A DNA stretch of 52,866 bases. It comes from Priapulus caudatus. Lineage: Eukaryota > Priapulida > Priapulimorpha > Priapulimorphida > Priapulidae. This document shows, piece after piece, positions 12,511-27,000 of the stretch. How positions within the stretch are numbered: position 1 is the stretch's first letter; every line of letters starts with the position of its first letter. The notes under the pieces are model-generated. The model had not been told where the DNA came from and searched no databases. It saw nothing but the letters and a program-made list of their open reading frames with translations. Made by a program: the position numbers and the translations under genes. The DNA lies in the NCBI RefSeq assembly GCF_000485595.1, contig NW_014577618.1, forward strand, positions 49,522-102,387, written 5' to 3'.

Positions 12511-15360
12511 GTTGTTGTTATTCATTTATCCTCCTGCAGCCTGCTTCACGAGGTCATGGTCACAATGTATACCCTCTTTGTATCGTTAGCTACCAGTGTT
12601 TCCTCATAGTAATTGGTTTTTTGGTTAACAACGGAGTGTCTGTGGCTAGATTACTGGGAGGGACTCAGACAGGAATCTGGAGAGGGCCTGTTTGATGATG
12701 GCATCCATCTCTGGTGTTAGATTCTTGTTTTCCCCAGTAAGGGTGGCAATGTCAATTGTCCGATGGGTTCGCAGTCAGTGCACATCTGGCTTTACGCGTT
12801 TGCTGTGGTTTCAATGCATTTTGTCTGAAATCCACGACCTTACTTGGGAGTGAATTCTCCGGAATCTGAGCGTTGATCCAACCAACACGAGATGAAGATA
12901 CACACCATTTCTTTAATTAATTAATATATTTAAGTAGATCCTCGAAACTTTTCGGCGAGAAACAACAACCAAAACATTTTCCCGCGATCCTGCTACAACC
13001 GACTCCGCCCCCCCCCGGACGGTTGCTCAGGCATCGCTGGTTAATCTCTCCCACCTCCCACATAAGAGAAGATGCATATCCGAATAGATTCGCTCCAATA
13101 CAGTGACGAATATGCGCCTTATTCGCATCACGCACATCGTTCGTTGGGAGACAGGGGTGTGTGGAAAGTCGCCCCTAACACGTCATTGCGGGGCGGGTGA
13201 CGTACAGCGCTTCCAACATCCCCGGAATAGTCGGTCAAAAATATACTTTTCACTCGCCGCGTCAACTCTTCTTCTTCTCTCTTTCTTTCTTACTTTCTTT
13301 CTTCTCTGCTGCTCAACTTTGCAAAGATCCATCTTGACTCACGTCGCTCACTGCGAAAGAGTCGCGGTCGAAAAACAAGCAACAACGCGTTCGTGGTTTC
13401 CCTCTACTACTGACCCGGGCAACGCATAAGCATTTCTCTCTGCAGACACCGCCTAAGAAACAGTTCGTAGTACAAGAAATCGCGTTCTCCGTGAAACGGT
13501 GACGTCTAGCTTAGGCTCCCCTCTGTCGACGGCGTGTAATGATCTCTCTGACACACCAGCTGCGACGCGTCTGTCCAGTCTATCCCTGACACACTGGCTG
13601 CCGATAGTGTGAATACATCGGCACGAGTGGCACCACCCGAACTTCCACATAATTCCTATTAATTTAACGCGGGTGACATTGCCCAGCTAATTTCCTCTCA
13701 CTCGACGAGAACAGAACGTGAATAATAATGCGCGAGTATTACTCCCCAAGACAATTTTATTTTATCATAGACAATTTATTTATTTTATTCATAGATCATT
13801 TATTATTTATCAAGAACGATGTTATTTCTCAGACGATTATTTTCAGTCAAGACAATGTATTTATTTTATCAAGACTGATATTATTTTCAAAAGACATTTA
13901 TTTATCAATGACATTCATTATTTTATGCAAGGACGTTATTAATTTTATCAAGAGCGCTCAAATCTACACGGAAATAATGTGCGATTATCGCTACACAGCA
14001 GATTATGATTACCGAGGATAAATAGAAGAAGGACCCGCTAGCCAGTAATAGGTGCCCTGCTCCTGGTGGTACGATCTGCAACGAGTGCACTGTCTAATTT
14101 TCTATCAATTCCATAATGTACACTAGATTCACTTAGATTATTAGCTGTTATCCAACACTTTCTGTTATTTGGTATTGTTTATATATATATATATATATTA
14201 TATTATGTATGCATTTATATACATACCATCAGCTAACAATCACACCACACAGCATGATATTATATTTCCCTCTATACACACACACATATATAATACATGT
14301 GTGTATACATACCAGTATATATTGTTAAGTAAAGAAACACTACACCAATATTATTTAGTATACAGACCATTATTTGAATGATTATTAGCAGACGAATGAA
14401 GGTTAACGGCCGGGCTTCGATACACCTGTATGTACATAATATGCTACACGGGCCTCTCCCGGGCCCATCGCCCCGACACTCCCAATGACCTTATCGTGAC
14501 CTCGCAGCGGCAATGACCTACTACCAATCGACACACACACAACGGACAGACACTCGCATCCAGGCTCTGGGAGAACGTCGGTTAGTAGCCCACAGCAAGA
14601 GGCATGCACAAAGCACAGCGGCCCATTGTCGGAAACAAAACTAGCGTTAACGTTAGTCGTAACATTGACATCCTCTCTCGCAGACCGGACTTCAACGTAC
14701 TGCTATGTGAGAAACTGGTAACTTTACCGCATTTCTATCAGAGGTCAATGAAAACAAATTCGTTTTCATTCACTCCCGTTTCAATCAGCAGTCTATCAAA
14801 AAAAATAGTTCAACGTTAAAAGTAATGTTAATTCCTACTTCCGACAACGGGCCCCCGAATTACGGTACAGATCTAGAGAGTATGATCTGAATATGAACAA
14901 CAACCTTCGTTGCACATGCATGCAGATAGAGACGAACCCACAACCCGAACGCACGAGGAATGGCCGTCTTCAGACACGGACGACAAGCACAAGGAAGATT
15001 CGCCACCGAAAAATTTGCGAGACGGCGTGCAGAAGAGACGAGGAAAGTTCGTCCGAAGACAAGAGAGTCGCGCTCGAAAGAGTCGTCGAGATTTCACACG
15101 GAAGACTCGTCGCAAAGCGGTTGTCGCTACGGGATACAGATGGCGCCACGGCGCGGAGACGATCGAAGGGAGAGGAGACGGAGCGCGAGCCGCGGTCGGC
15201 CGCCTCCAGGTGGAGCCTCTGTTCTTGACGCTGCAGCGATACGCGGCGGTGGCGCGGGAGAGATCACGCCGCGGATTGGTAGAACAGGTTGGAGTGGGCG
15301 GACATGTTGTTTGGTGTTCCGTGGTGTAGCCTGCAAAGCACGTGAAACCTTCGTGAACAA
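12511..15360. other. intergenic, AT-rich degenerate repeats, no supported gene
   Basis: 13740-13960 is an AT-rich degenerate repeat with recurring TTATTTTATCAAGA. 14180-14330 holds short AT and CA tracts. 14890-15360 is GC-rich with open frames on both strands but nothing recognisable. Confidence 0.55.
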
Positions 15361-15369
15361 GCGGCACGT

Positions 15370-15481
15370 GGAGAGAGAGAGAGAGAGAGAGAGAGAAAGG
15401 GAGAAAAATAGAGAGAGGAGGGGGAGAGAGAGACACAGAGAAAGAGAGAGTGAGAGAGGGAGAAAGAGAGAGAGCGAAAGG

Positions 15482-15525
<44 letters not shown>

Positions 15526-15672
15526 GTGAGAGGGAGAAAGAGAATGAGAGAGGAGGGGGAGAGAGAGACACACAGAGAGAAAGAGAGTAAGAGAGAGAAA
15601 GAGAGACAGAGAGAGAGAGAGAGAAAAAGGGAGAAAAATAGAGAGAGGGCGAAAGAGAATGAGAGAGGAAGG

Positions 15673-15716
<44 letters not shown>

Positions 15717-16045
15717 GAGCGAGAGAGAGAGTAAGAGAGAGAGAGAGAGAGAGAGAAAGGGAGAAAAATAGTGAGCGGGAGAAAGAGAATGAGAGAGGAG
15801 GGGTAGAGAGAGAGACACAGAGAGAGAGAGAGACAGAGAGAGTGAGAGAGAGAGAGAGAGCCTAAGGGAGAAAAATAGAGAGAGGGAGAAAGAGAATGAG
15901 AGAAGAGAGGAGAGAGAGACACACAGAGAGAAAGAGTAAGAGAGAGAGAGAGAGAGACAGAGAGAGTGAGAGATAGTGAAAGGGAGAAAAATAGAAAGAG
16001 GGAGAAAGAGAATGAGAGAGAAAGGGAGAGAGAGAGAGAGAGAGA
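15370..16045. repeat. purine (GA) tract
   Basis: About 0.7 kb of GA-rich sequence with interspersed GGGAGAAAAATAGAGAGAGG higher-order units repeated several times. It produces a spurious minus-strand open frame of 401 codons rich in Ser and Leu. Confidence 0.95.
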
Positions 16046-16342
16046 CATGGACTCAAGTGCGTGCATGGTAGAACCCACTAACGACTTGACAATCGCAGTG
16101 AATGCATGCAGGATGGAGAGACTGAGAGAGGGAGACGAAGGGTGTGGCCACTAAACGTCATATTGTTTCGCTTATATCGTCATGTATGTCATCGTTTATA
16201 GTCTAACAGTATAAAAGGAGTCTAGTCACACTGCTATTCCTATTCCTACTGCTACTATGATGAGCTATGATGAACATATCTATAGTAAAGATATCAATGT
16301 ATATAATGTACGCACGCATATTTTGATATATACATACATAAT

Positions 16343-16386
16343 ATCAGAAGTAGATAATCTATTAGAACCTATTATCTACTTCTGAT
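16343..16386. repeat. perfect 16-bp inverted repeat
   Basis: ATCAGAAGTAGATAAT at 16343-16358 and its exact reverse complement at 16371-16386, with a 12-base loop, flanked by AT-rich DNA. It lies about 430 bp beyond the AASS stop codon. A related hairpin sharing AGTAGATAAT is at 43218-43259. Confidence 0.85.
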
Positions 16387-16818
16387 AATATATATATATA
16401 TATATATACTTACATACATAGATATTTTCATATATGTCTACTATTACTATTACAACTCAAGCTAGTTAGCATATAGCAGCAAGCCACCTAAATCTAAGTT
16501 ACTGTTATTTAAACACAAGTCACTCGACTTTGTCGAGTCGAAGCACGAGTGGAAAAAGGTAGAAAAATAGAACAAAAAGAAGAGCATTTACACAGCGACA
16601 GCGAGAATCGACGAATGACGATGAGGAAAAAAAACCGGGAACGTGCGCGCGTCCAGACGGACGACGCTAGCACCGTGGCCGCGCAAAAATGGCGTCTCGG
16701 CCGATCTATTCGCGGCGTCTGCCGCGGTCGTCGCCGAGGGAACGTGCGAGCATGCAATGCGGCGACTCGGCGGGGACAGGGGGCGCCGGCGTCCCCGCCG
16801 ACCGCGCTCGTGCACAAC

Positions 16819-16946
16819 TCACGGGGAGTACTCCGGGTAGGACACCGTTTCCGTGGCGACGATTCCCTCGTACGCCAGCCGCTTCAGCATCGTCCGGTAG
16901 ATCTCCGGCATCAGAGGGATCACTATGCCCTTATGTTGGATCTCGT
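16819..16946 (-). CDS. AASS: AASS exon 22, C-terminus and stop
   Basis: 128 nt from acceptor TTTTGCAG|AC to a TGA stop. It encodes [20 protein letters not shown], then [17 protein letters not shown] and stop, matching [24 protein letters not shown]…TIKP in human AASS. The final residues are the usual variable tail. The sequence beyond the stop is CpG-rich 3' untranslated or flanking DNA. Confidence 0.97.
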
Positions 16947-19900
16947 CTGCAAAACAAGAGCGCAGCACGCCACTGAGTCCAACGTCGTCCCGTAGATATC
17001 GTGATCCCATAAAGGAATTATAAGCGCCGTGCCAAATTTCTTCTTCGTCCTTCTTCTTCTCCTTCGTTTTCCGCACGACAATAATTCTGCTGACCCCGTC
17101 CCCGTCCACGCCGACACAGACCCGACCTCCTGACACCAGCACCAATCAACCCCCACCCACGCCCCAGGGCCAGCACCGACCCCCAACTCGTGCGCGACAC
17201 CCACGTATACCTTCCAGCAGCATCTTGGAGGCGATGGCGGTCGGATAGCCGACGCACTTGGCCATGGCGGAGTAACCGCGCGGGTCGCCGTAGACGACCA
17301 GGTTGATGTGGCGCACCTCCGTCTCCTTGTCGGCCCGCTCCACCGCGATGTTGTGCCGCAGAACGATGATGTCTCGCTCGTTAGCACCTGCGCGGGCGAG
17401 GGCTCGTTAGCGAGACACGCGACAAATCTAGAACATCTGCAGCCTTTACAGCGCTACTATTTTATTACGTAACATTAACGTTTATTATTATGATTATGTT
17501 ATCATAGAATAATTATTATTAAAATATTACTCTGTCAAATTTGTTCTTATCGTCACCATCATCGTTGTTCTCGTATCAATCTTGCCGCATTTATACGGAC
17601 GGTGTCACAACGGAAATAGGTATCGGTGCGTTGCCTCGGCAACCACAGCAACGACAGTTCCTCCTGCTCGGCCTTCCGCTATGAAAGAGGAAGCTATCGG
17701 GGTGAGCGAGGAGGGCGACGCGTGGGTGGAGCAGCCGCGAGCGATGACTATACTCACCGTAAGCGAGTCGCTTGGCCATGTAGTGCGAGACGGTCGCCAG
17801 CGGCGTGTTCTTCTTCTCGATCACATCGTCCGACAGCAGTCCCAGGCTGATGAAGGAGAGAGCGAGAGAGGGGGAGGCACGTGAGACAGTGTGAGACACC
17901 ACGAGATAGTAAGAGATGGTGTGAGACATTGTGAGACACCGTGAGACATGGTGAAATACTGTCAGACACCGTTAGACACCATGAGTTACTGCGACGCAGT
18001 GTAAGACAGCGTGAGACACCGTGAGACACCGTGAGTCACTGCGACACAGTGTACAGACCCTGTAGACACCGTGCGTCCTGCCACGCAGTGTAAGACACCG
18101 TGAGAGCGACCGTGAGGACCCGTTAAGTCACTGCGACGCAGTGTAAAACAGCGTGAGACACCGTGAGTCACTGCAATGCAGTGTACGAACTCTTGGTGAG
18201 ACCCCGTGAGTTAGCTGCCCACCAGTGTACGAGACCCTGTCGAGACACCGTGAGTTCCCTGCCACGCCGTGTAAGAACACCCGTGAGACCTATGAGTCAC
18301 TGCCGCAGTGTAAGACAGCGTGAGCACCTGTGAGTCATCTGCGCACGCCAGTGTCAGACGCGTGAGACACCGTGATCACTGCCACGCAGTGTAAGACTGC
18401 GTGCGACTCGTGGCCGTGAGTCCCTGCACGTCAGTGTAAGACCGCGTGAGACAACCGTAGTCCCTGCACGCAGTGTAAGACATTGTGAGACACTTGTGAG
18501 AGCACTGGAGACATCCATGAGTTACTGCAACGTAGTGTACGACCTGTGCGACACTGTGACGACACTGTAAGACACTATGGCCACTGTGAGACACTCGTAG
18601 ATTTAAATAACACGTCTACGCGACTCGAGACATGGAAGCGTATATTAACTTCAATTGCACTTTGCAACAACTGTGGTAATTCTGTTAGCATCAATGCCAT
18701 TCAAAAATCCCATCGAGTTCGTGGCGAGCGGCGGTGACTGCTCACGTTGGCGATCGCGTGGAGTGACTGTTGTCCTGCTTGACGTTGTCGACCAACTGGC
18801 GTCCTTGAGCAATGGTCCAACCTCATGTCAGTGGCTGGTCAAGCGCGTCGCACCTGAACTCTTTCTGTGGACCAGCGGCCGACCGGCGTGAGTAAACAAC
18901 CGAACGAACTGACGCCGGCCGACGGCCATTATCAACAACGAACAACTGATGACGGGAGAAGGCATGAGAACGCCGGAGCAATTGACCGATAGAATGGTGT
19001 GAGAACTGACGGAACCCGTCGCCCCTTTCGCTCCACAGCTTCCGTTTTTCCCAGCTGCATCCTAGATCCAGCCTACTAAAACGATTCACAGTTTTACCAC
19101 AGCCACTCCTCCGCTTCTTCCTCATCTCGGTCACCACACTACATTCGCCGTAGCCGTTGCAGAACACAGGGCCGGGGCGGCGCAAATTTGTTTTCTCCAC
19201 TTGCGTTCCGGACCCGCACCCATAGATAGTGTTTTGTACTCTTCTGTTCGTATATATATGGTTGGATATCCGTTAGGTGTTAGGTTCGGGTATGGGTACG
19301 TTAGGTCGGTTAGGGTTAGCGTTCGTGATAGGTGGTATCATTTTAGCCATTGTTGCTTCGCGGACAGTCGAGTGAATGGAGTGCGCTCTTATTGGCCTGT
19401 GGTCGCGGACTCAAGTCGGGGAAAAAATTTGCGGACCGGCGCACCGGTGTTTGAAAGCCTCGAGGCCCTCTAGGTCTCAGCAGTAGTGTAATGTGGTAGA
19501 CAGGATTCGCCGGTGGGAACGCTGGCAGGTGGTCGGCGACGTGAACGCCTCCCAGCCACGAACCGCGTGATCGATCCCACGCCCATGGCTGAAACGAGCT
19601 GAGTCCTCACCACTGCATATGAGCTGTCTCACTCACCCCATGCTATCGGCTGTCCACTCACCCATCGCTATCGAGGCTGTCCACTCCCCACGCTCTTAGA
19701 GCTGTCTCCTCCACCCACGCTATAGAGCCTGTCTCACTCACCCCACCATACGAGCTGTCTCACTCACTCACCATCGCTATACGAGCTGTCCTCAGCTCAC
19801 CCACTGTGCTATCTAGCGCTGTCTCCTCCACCACCGATAAGAGCTGTCTCACTCACTCCACCCATGCTATAGAGCTGTCTCACTCTCACCCATGCTATAG

Positions 19901-21032
19901 AGCTGTTCCTCACTCACTCCACGCTGTAACGCTGTCTCAACGTGCCACATCACCCGCCTATACGTGCTTGTCTCACTCACTCACGCCCCGCTATAGCGCT
20001 GTCTCACTTCACCCACAACTATAGAGCTGTCCACTCACGCTCACGGCGCACGCTATAGAGCTGTCCTCACTCCCCACCTATAGAGCTGTCCTCGCTCACT
20101 CACGCTATCGAGCTCCTCACTCACTCTGCTACAGAGCTCACTCACTCACTCAGCCTCGTGGCGTCCACGCTCTCGACTGTCTCACTCCCCGCACCGATGG
20201 GTCGCATAGAGCTGTCTCACTCACTCAGCGCTTAGAGCTGTCTCACTTCCACCCACGCTATAGAGCGTCTCACTCCCTCACCACGCTATCGAGCTGTCTC
20301 ACTCCCGCCTCTATCGAGCTGTCTCACACTCACCACGGCTATAGGAGCTGTCTCACTCACGACCCCGCTATAGAGCTCAGTCACTCACCCACCTGCTACC
20401 CAGAGCTCACCTCACTCACCGCTGCTAACAGAGCGTCTCCCTCCATCTCACTGCTACAGAGCTCACTCACTTCACCACGCTATCAGAGCTGTCTCACTCC
20501 CCCACGCTATAGAGCTGTCCTCACTCACCTCACGCTATAGAGCTACTCACTCACGCTCACGCTATGTAGCGCTGTCTCACTCACTCACTCGCTGCTACAG
20601 AGCTCACTCACTCACTCACCGCTATAGGCTGTCTACGTCCCCCACGCTACGCGCTGTCCTCACTCACCCCGTGATCTGCCGGTCCCCGATCGGATGCCGG
20701 TTCGGCGCGGTACGTCGTTGATGAGGCCGACCTGAGAAGACGCCTTGAGGCTTCGCAGAGCCCTGCACCCCAACACGATGCGTGAGGATGGATCTTCTTC
20801 TATATATATCCTATAGTATATAGAGAGAGAGAGCGAGAGAGCGAGAGCGCGAGAGACAGAGAGAGAGAGATAACACATGCAGCATGAAACCATGTTGCGA
20901 TCTTATCTGCTCTGTCTGTCTGTCTGCCCAGCTGTTCGTCTATGTGTCTGTCTGTCTGTCTGTCTGTCTGCCCGGCTGTCTGTCTATGTGTCTGTCTGTC
21001 TGTCTGTCTGTCTGCCCGGCTGTCTGTCTATG

Positions 21033-21071
<39 letters not shown>

Positions 21072-24000
21072 CTGTCTATGTGTCTGTCTGTCTGTCTGCC
21101 TATGTGTCTGTCTGTCTGGTCTGTCTGAGTGTCTGTTTGCGCCTGTCTGTTCTGTGTGTCTGTCTATCTCTCTATAGATTGGCGCCTCTCTGCCACGCTC
21201 TTGCCTCGCCGCGAGCTCGCTGGGTCGCCGTGAGGGACTCACGCCTGTAGCGGCAGGGTGCGGCGGATGATCGTGGTGCGCGCTGTCTCGATTCCGTCCG
21301 GCGACGCGTCCTTGCGAGGTGCGTTCGGCATCGCTCCGAGGTTGAATCCGGGCAGGAAGTCGATGTTCTGCGCGCGTCAGCACAGCGCCCTTCTGCACGT
21401 CGACGACCTGAACCGCGCGAAGGCAGATGTGGCGGAGTTAGATGATGATAAGGGAATGAATTGAACGCATTGGTGTAGGACCATGCCCAGGTGGAGCGAC
21501 TCACAGTCAAAAGATATGACGTAGTGAAAGGTTTATCATCGCTGGAGTGGACATCTTATCTGCTTATCGAGTGAATACATACTACTTATTCTTATACAGG
21601 CATACAGATACAAGAGTCCCATCAATATATAGGAGTCACATCCCTGTTTAAGGAACATAAAATTTACTTACTTAAATACGCAATAATAGAGCTATACTAC
21701 AGTGATACGTAGCTACATACATACACCAAGGCAAAACACAGTGAAGAAACATTCCAGTGAAGCCGGCATCCGCAGTTCTGAGGGCCCTACCTTTCCGTTG
21801 AGCCGGTATGCTCGCTCCGCTGTGAGCATTGTCCCTGAACACGCCCAGTGGACTGCCAGCTGCGATGGCAAAACAAAAGACACAGCATGTGCGTCGAGCG
21901 GCGCTGAGAGAGGATGCTCAGCCAAAAATTGGCAATCTGCCCACCCCACAGTGCCAGTACATTTTTAAGCTAACTAATTGCCTAATAATTATGATTTTAC
22001 ATACAATTTAAAGCTATTGACACTGAGAAATAACTGTATAAGAACTTCTTTTTTTACGCTGGTAGCGGACGGGCCCAACGGCCTGGGTTTTACCCTGAAC
22101 TTGTATCGCAGGGATTTCTCGAGTTCTCTGGCGGCAGGCAAGTTCGACCGCCGCAGTACGAGATGAACGACTTCACCGTACTGCCTGCTGCCTTGTACCG
22201 ACTCGATGGCACTCCATCGCGAGCAGGTGGTCCGATCCAGGGTCGTCCGTCGCCCCCGTCGTTGACGCGCTCGTTCGATGCGCGGGGCGCGCGCGCCTGG
22301 AACAGGGTTCGACAGCCGTCAGCATCGAATTTTAGCCACACCGTCAGCATTTTCACCCCGTAGAAATTCCACCGCCCTTTTACAATTCAGTGAACGGGGC
22401 GCCCTGCTGAGTGGGAGGCGTCAAGGGTGTGATGCTACTCGGGGGGGATGTGTTTCTGAGGCAAGCCGTGGGTTTTGGGTGGGGCATCGTGGATCGTAAG
22501 CCGCAAAACAATATAGTGTGGTAGCGGTTTCGCGACCGACCCTCTTTATTCCCTCCCAGCGCCTACACTTATTTTTTTTTATTGCATTTCTTTTACAGTA
22601 AAAAAAAAATCTTTAAAACAATTAAAAAATAAAAAATAACTGAATTGACCTTCCTGCTTCAAAGGCACGAACGCAATCTCGGCCTGGCGTTCGTAAATAA
22701 AATTCTTTCAAGAAATAAAATGTTTTTCCCCTACCTACCCTAAGTTTTTTTTCGGCATGTAACCGTAACCACACATATATTTAAGTTTTGGCCTAACGGG
22801 TGTAGACTGTGGCCAAACAGCTGTCGTGGCAGGAGCGGCCGCGGCGCAAACCATCAGCGTACACTCACTCTTGCTCGGCTCGGCGCCATCCACGTACACT
22901 CACTCTTGGCTCGAGCAGGGGGACCCGAAAACTTTTTTGAATCTGAATTGCCCATTTCCTGGCATTCGGCTATAGTTCACCACATGACGTAAATCTGACA
23001 AAAAAGAACAATCATGACCCCAACAAAAAATTTTCGATGCAGCTGAAATTCGTAGATTTTGATACCAAACTGGTCGTAGTGGTGCAAAAGGATAGAAATC
23101 TCGTATAAAATTACGGATAAATCGGGCAGTGGTTGGCAACCTCTGCCGTACACTCACTCTTGCTCGAGCTCGCGCATCTCCGGCGTCACGTAGCTGCTTG
23201 TCACCATGTTCGTCTGGTGGCGGATGCAGTGCTTCGCCACGCGGCCGTGCATGTCGTACGGCAGCAGGCTGCAAGAAAGCAAGCACACGCACCGATAACC
23301 ATCAGTTATATCCTTCTACTTTATTATACATTATATATACATTATATCAATTCTTACTTTATTATATACATTATATATACATTATACATTCTACTTTATT
23401 ATACATTATATATACATTATACATTCTACTTTATTATACATTATATATACATTATACATTCTACTTTATTATATTCTATCTACATTATAACCTTCTACTT
23501 TTATTATACAGTTATATATACCCTTCCCATTTCTGACCTTATTATACCCTTATATAATACATTATACCATCTACTTTATTAGGGCGCGTTCACACTGGCG
23601 CGAATTAGCCCGCTGCACTCCGTTTTGCATCGCGATCGCAATACGCGAGATTATTACAGTGTGAACGCAATAATACCCACTAATATCGCCGATGCAGCAT
23701 CGCGCTCCACAAATCGCACTTTTGACTGCGATTATTTGGAATTAGCGCGATTATTTGGCGTGTGTGCCCGCTCGCTTGGAATTTAGCCGCGATATTTGCG
23801 TGTGTGAACGCTCGCGCAAATAGCCTCCCGGTATCTTCTATCCGCATCATTCCAAGCGAGTGAGCAGTGAGCATGTGCGCAGTGAGCATCATTGCCGACA
23901 GTGCGCATAGGCGCAGTTCTATTACCTGAATTATCGCCGCTCGGCGCATTAGCGCGATATTCGCCTGTTGTTGACACAACGACACAATTATCTCGGTATT

Positions 24001-27000
24001 TCATCGCGATTAGCATCGGCGTTTTTCTGTGTGGAACGCGCCTATACATTCTACCTTCTACGTTATACATCAATAGCAGCGATCCTGACTCGCATGAAAG
24101 GGAACAACGGTCCAGTTGTTGTTCCTTCTCACCTCCTTCCGCCATCAGCCAACTACCGCAATGGCAACAGCAACAACCAACAATTACCAAACAAAACACC
24201 AGCATCAACACCAACAACCAAACACAACAACAACCGCAATACCAACACTGCAGAAGCAACACAACAAGAGTTTGTCGAAACGAGCGCGACCTCCACGTGA
24301 CCTCTCGTAGCTAGAGATGCTAGTGGCTAAGATCGCCATGGGCGACGCGGCGTACGTTACGCCCATGTTCATAGCAGGAGGACTGAAATTTTTACCGAGG
24401 ACTTTTCCAGCACAGACTTTTCAAGAACCTTTTATGGAAATTCACGGACATTTTCTCATGACATTTTATCAGAATTCACGACACCGAACTAAACCATAGC
24501 CTGGCTTATTTACTAACCGCATCTTATCATCTGCATGTTCACCTTTAAACTTACCTGAATCACATTAATAACCCCTTCTAAAACACTGTCCTTCTACACA
24601 TACCTTGATTTACTCGACTGATTTTACTGACTTACTGTAATTGTGCTCATCATTTAACTGTCTATCGTGTCTTAGCTTTTAACTCATTTAACGGCAACTT
24701 TTTATCTGAGGTTGCCACATTTTGGAATGGACAAAATTTCTCTTTTATACAGGCAAGGATGTCTTTCTCAAATTCCAGACCATTTTCATGAAATTTCACG
24801 CATCTTTTCAAGCCAAAATCCAACATTTACTAATTAAGTACTTTTCAAGACTCCCCTCAAATTCAGGACTTTTCAAGGACTGTGCGAACCATGAACTTAC
24901 CTGATGACGAGATCGTGGTCCTGCACGAGGGAACTGAGAGCTTCATCGTCGTTGGCGACGTCGACGACGCCGCGTCACGCGGCAACCTCGACGCCATCCT
25001 GCTGGACTTCAGTGCTCACAGACACGACGCTGCAGATACACGCTACTCTGCACTGTCAGTTGCTAATGTAACACAGAAGAGCAAGAGCGAGAGAGACAAA
25101 TAGAGAGAGAGAGCAAAGATAATAAGAGCCGAGAGGAGAGAGGAAGAGGGTGACAGATGGAGCGGGAGCGCGGGGGAGCAAAAGCGAGGGAGAGAGAGCA
25201 TAGGCCAGGGCGACAGAGAGAGGGAGGGGGACAGAGACAAAGGGAAAGGTAGGGGAAGAAAGGGTATCAGAGAGGGAATGAGGGAGGAAGGATGGAGGGA
25301 GCGAGCGAGGGAAAGAAGAGACGAGAGAAAGAAAGAGAGCGAGAGAACGAGCGAGAGAGAGAGAGAGAGCTCGAGAGGCTAGAGAGAGCTGAGAGCGGAG
25401 AGAGAGAGCGAGAGAGAGAAGAGAAGAAGAGAGATGAGAAAGAGAGAAAGAAGAGTGCGCGAGAGAGAGTCGAGGAGAGATAGAGAGCGAGCGCGCCGAG
25501 AAACGAGCGGAGAGAGAGAGCGCACGAGCGTGAGCGAAGAAGAGAGAGCGAGACCACGCACGTGAAGAAAAAAAGAAGCATCAATACAGGGTCTTACCTA
25601 CGGTGAGCATGATAATTGGCGTTGCGCGACAGGTATTCGACGAGGGCGGGGCGGACACGTATCCGCGGCCGAGGCACGAGACTCGCTTCACGTCGTCCTG
25701 ACGCATCGCGCCTTTTGCCGAGCCCTACCTCTGCACCAACGCCGCGTAACCGAGGTCCAACGTAGGTCAAAGGTCACCTTAACCGAAGGGTGTTTGGCGC
25801 CTTCGATCCGGCAGAGGTGTCATTCTACTTCCAGGAGTAAAAATATCAAAGGGGCCTATATAACATAATAAAGGGGTTGGCAGGAGGTTTGTTTCACCGC
25901 GTGTGTTTGTTGGTTTGTGGTTTTGTGGCGTTTGGTTTGTTTGTGTCAGCCTAACTTAAACAAGTTCTTGGACGGATTGTACATAAACATTTCAGGATAG
26001 GTCAGAAATGGGCTAACTTAAACTTCATGTAGATTTGGTGGTGATCCGGATCTCCATTCATTAATTAATTAATCAATCAAATTTTCCAGGATCGGTCAGC
26101 CAACTCGTAAGTAACTTTAGAAGTGCTTAACATTTTGGTCCGTGATCCGGATGCCACTTAATTATTTAATTTAATTAATTAATTACTAACAATTTTCAGT
26201 GAGCGAATGACTGCCTTGGGCCGGAGGTACTACTAGGGCCACAGCCACCCGCACAGTTGCCGCGCTATAGATTTTGTTGCTCTTGATGATCATATATGGC
26301 ACGGTGTTCAGCGAGGAAAGCAAGACTTGTTTTGGTTTGCTTGCTCACGTATTGAAAACAGCTGGCGATAAGTGATGCGGGCCGCCGAAAACTAGCATTT
26401 CTTTTCCGAATAGTACCACGCTGACACAGCCCCCATCAGGTAATCCCCGTTTCCACCGACCAATTCGGCTCCCGCATTCGACACCACACCCTCAGCGTCG
26501 CTTCACCGAGCGCTGCGTACCTGCTCTGGCAGCGCGCGCAGGTTTTTGGCGGCGTAGCGCGAAATGGTAGTTGCAGAATGCCAGGGGATTGGCGGGCGCG
26601 CGAAGCAAAAGCCGATTTCCTACTCTAGGAAACCGGTGGATATATGTTTCCATGCCATCGAAGGTTCGCGTGACGTCAGTGTACGTCCGTGTGACGTCAC
26701 CACCATAGACCCATCCGCCTCCATTCGACTCCCATCTGTTTTTAATTATTTTTTATTTTTCTATTTTTCTATCTTTTATCCTTTTTAATCTTGTTGTGTT
26801 AGTGTTCTGTTTCGTATTAGTGTTAATTAAATTTAATTTAGGGTACGGGTAGGGTTAGGGTTAGGGTTAGAGTTAGAGTTCGGGTTAGGGTTAGGGTTAG
26901 GTTAGGGTTTAGGGTTGGGTTCGGTGTAGGGTTGGTTCAGGTTAGGGTTAGTAAGGTTTTTGCATCAGGTATGTGCGTGACGGAGCCCATCAGCACTAGG

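Noticed and set aside
14873-16078. Minus-strand open frame of 401 codons
   Set aside because: Mostly Ser/Leu from a GA/CT repeat; no stop codons arise in such dinucleotide tracts, so the length means nothing.
16549-16995. Plus-strand open frame of 148 codons with an ATGGCG start
   Set aside because: It overlaps the antisense of AASS exon 22 and its CpG-rich flank; the openness follows from GC-rich antisense coding DNA. No independent support.
20877-21250. Cys/Leu/Ser/Val-rich frames
   Set aside because: Products of the TCTG tetranucleotide repeat.
18746-22297. Pseudogenisation of AASS exons 15-19
   Set aside because: Flanking exons 14 and 20-22 are intact, splice sites mostly survive, and a perfect copy exists at 33982-36600; sequencing error is the simpler explanation.
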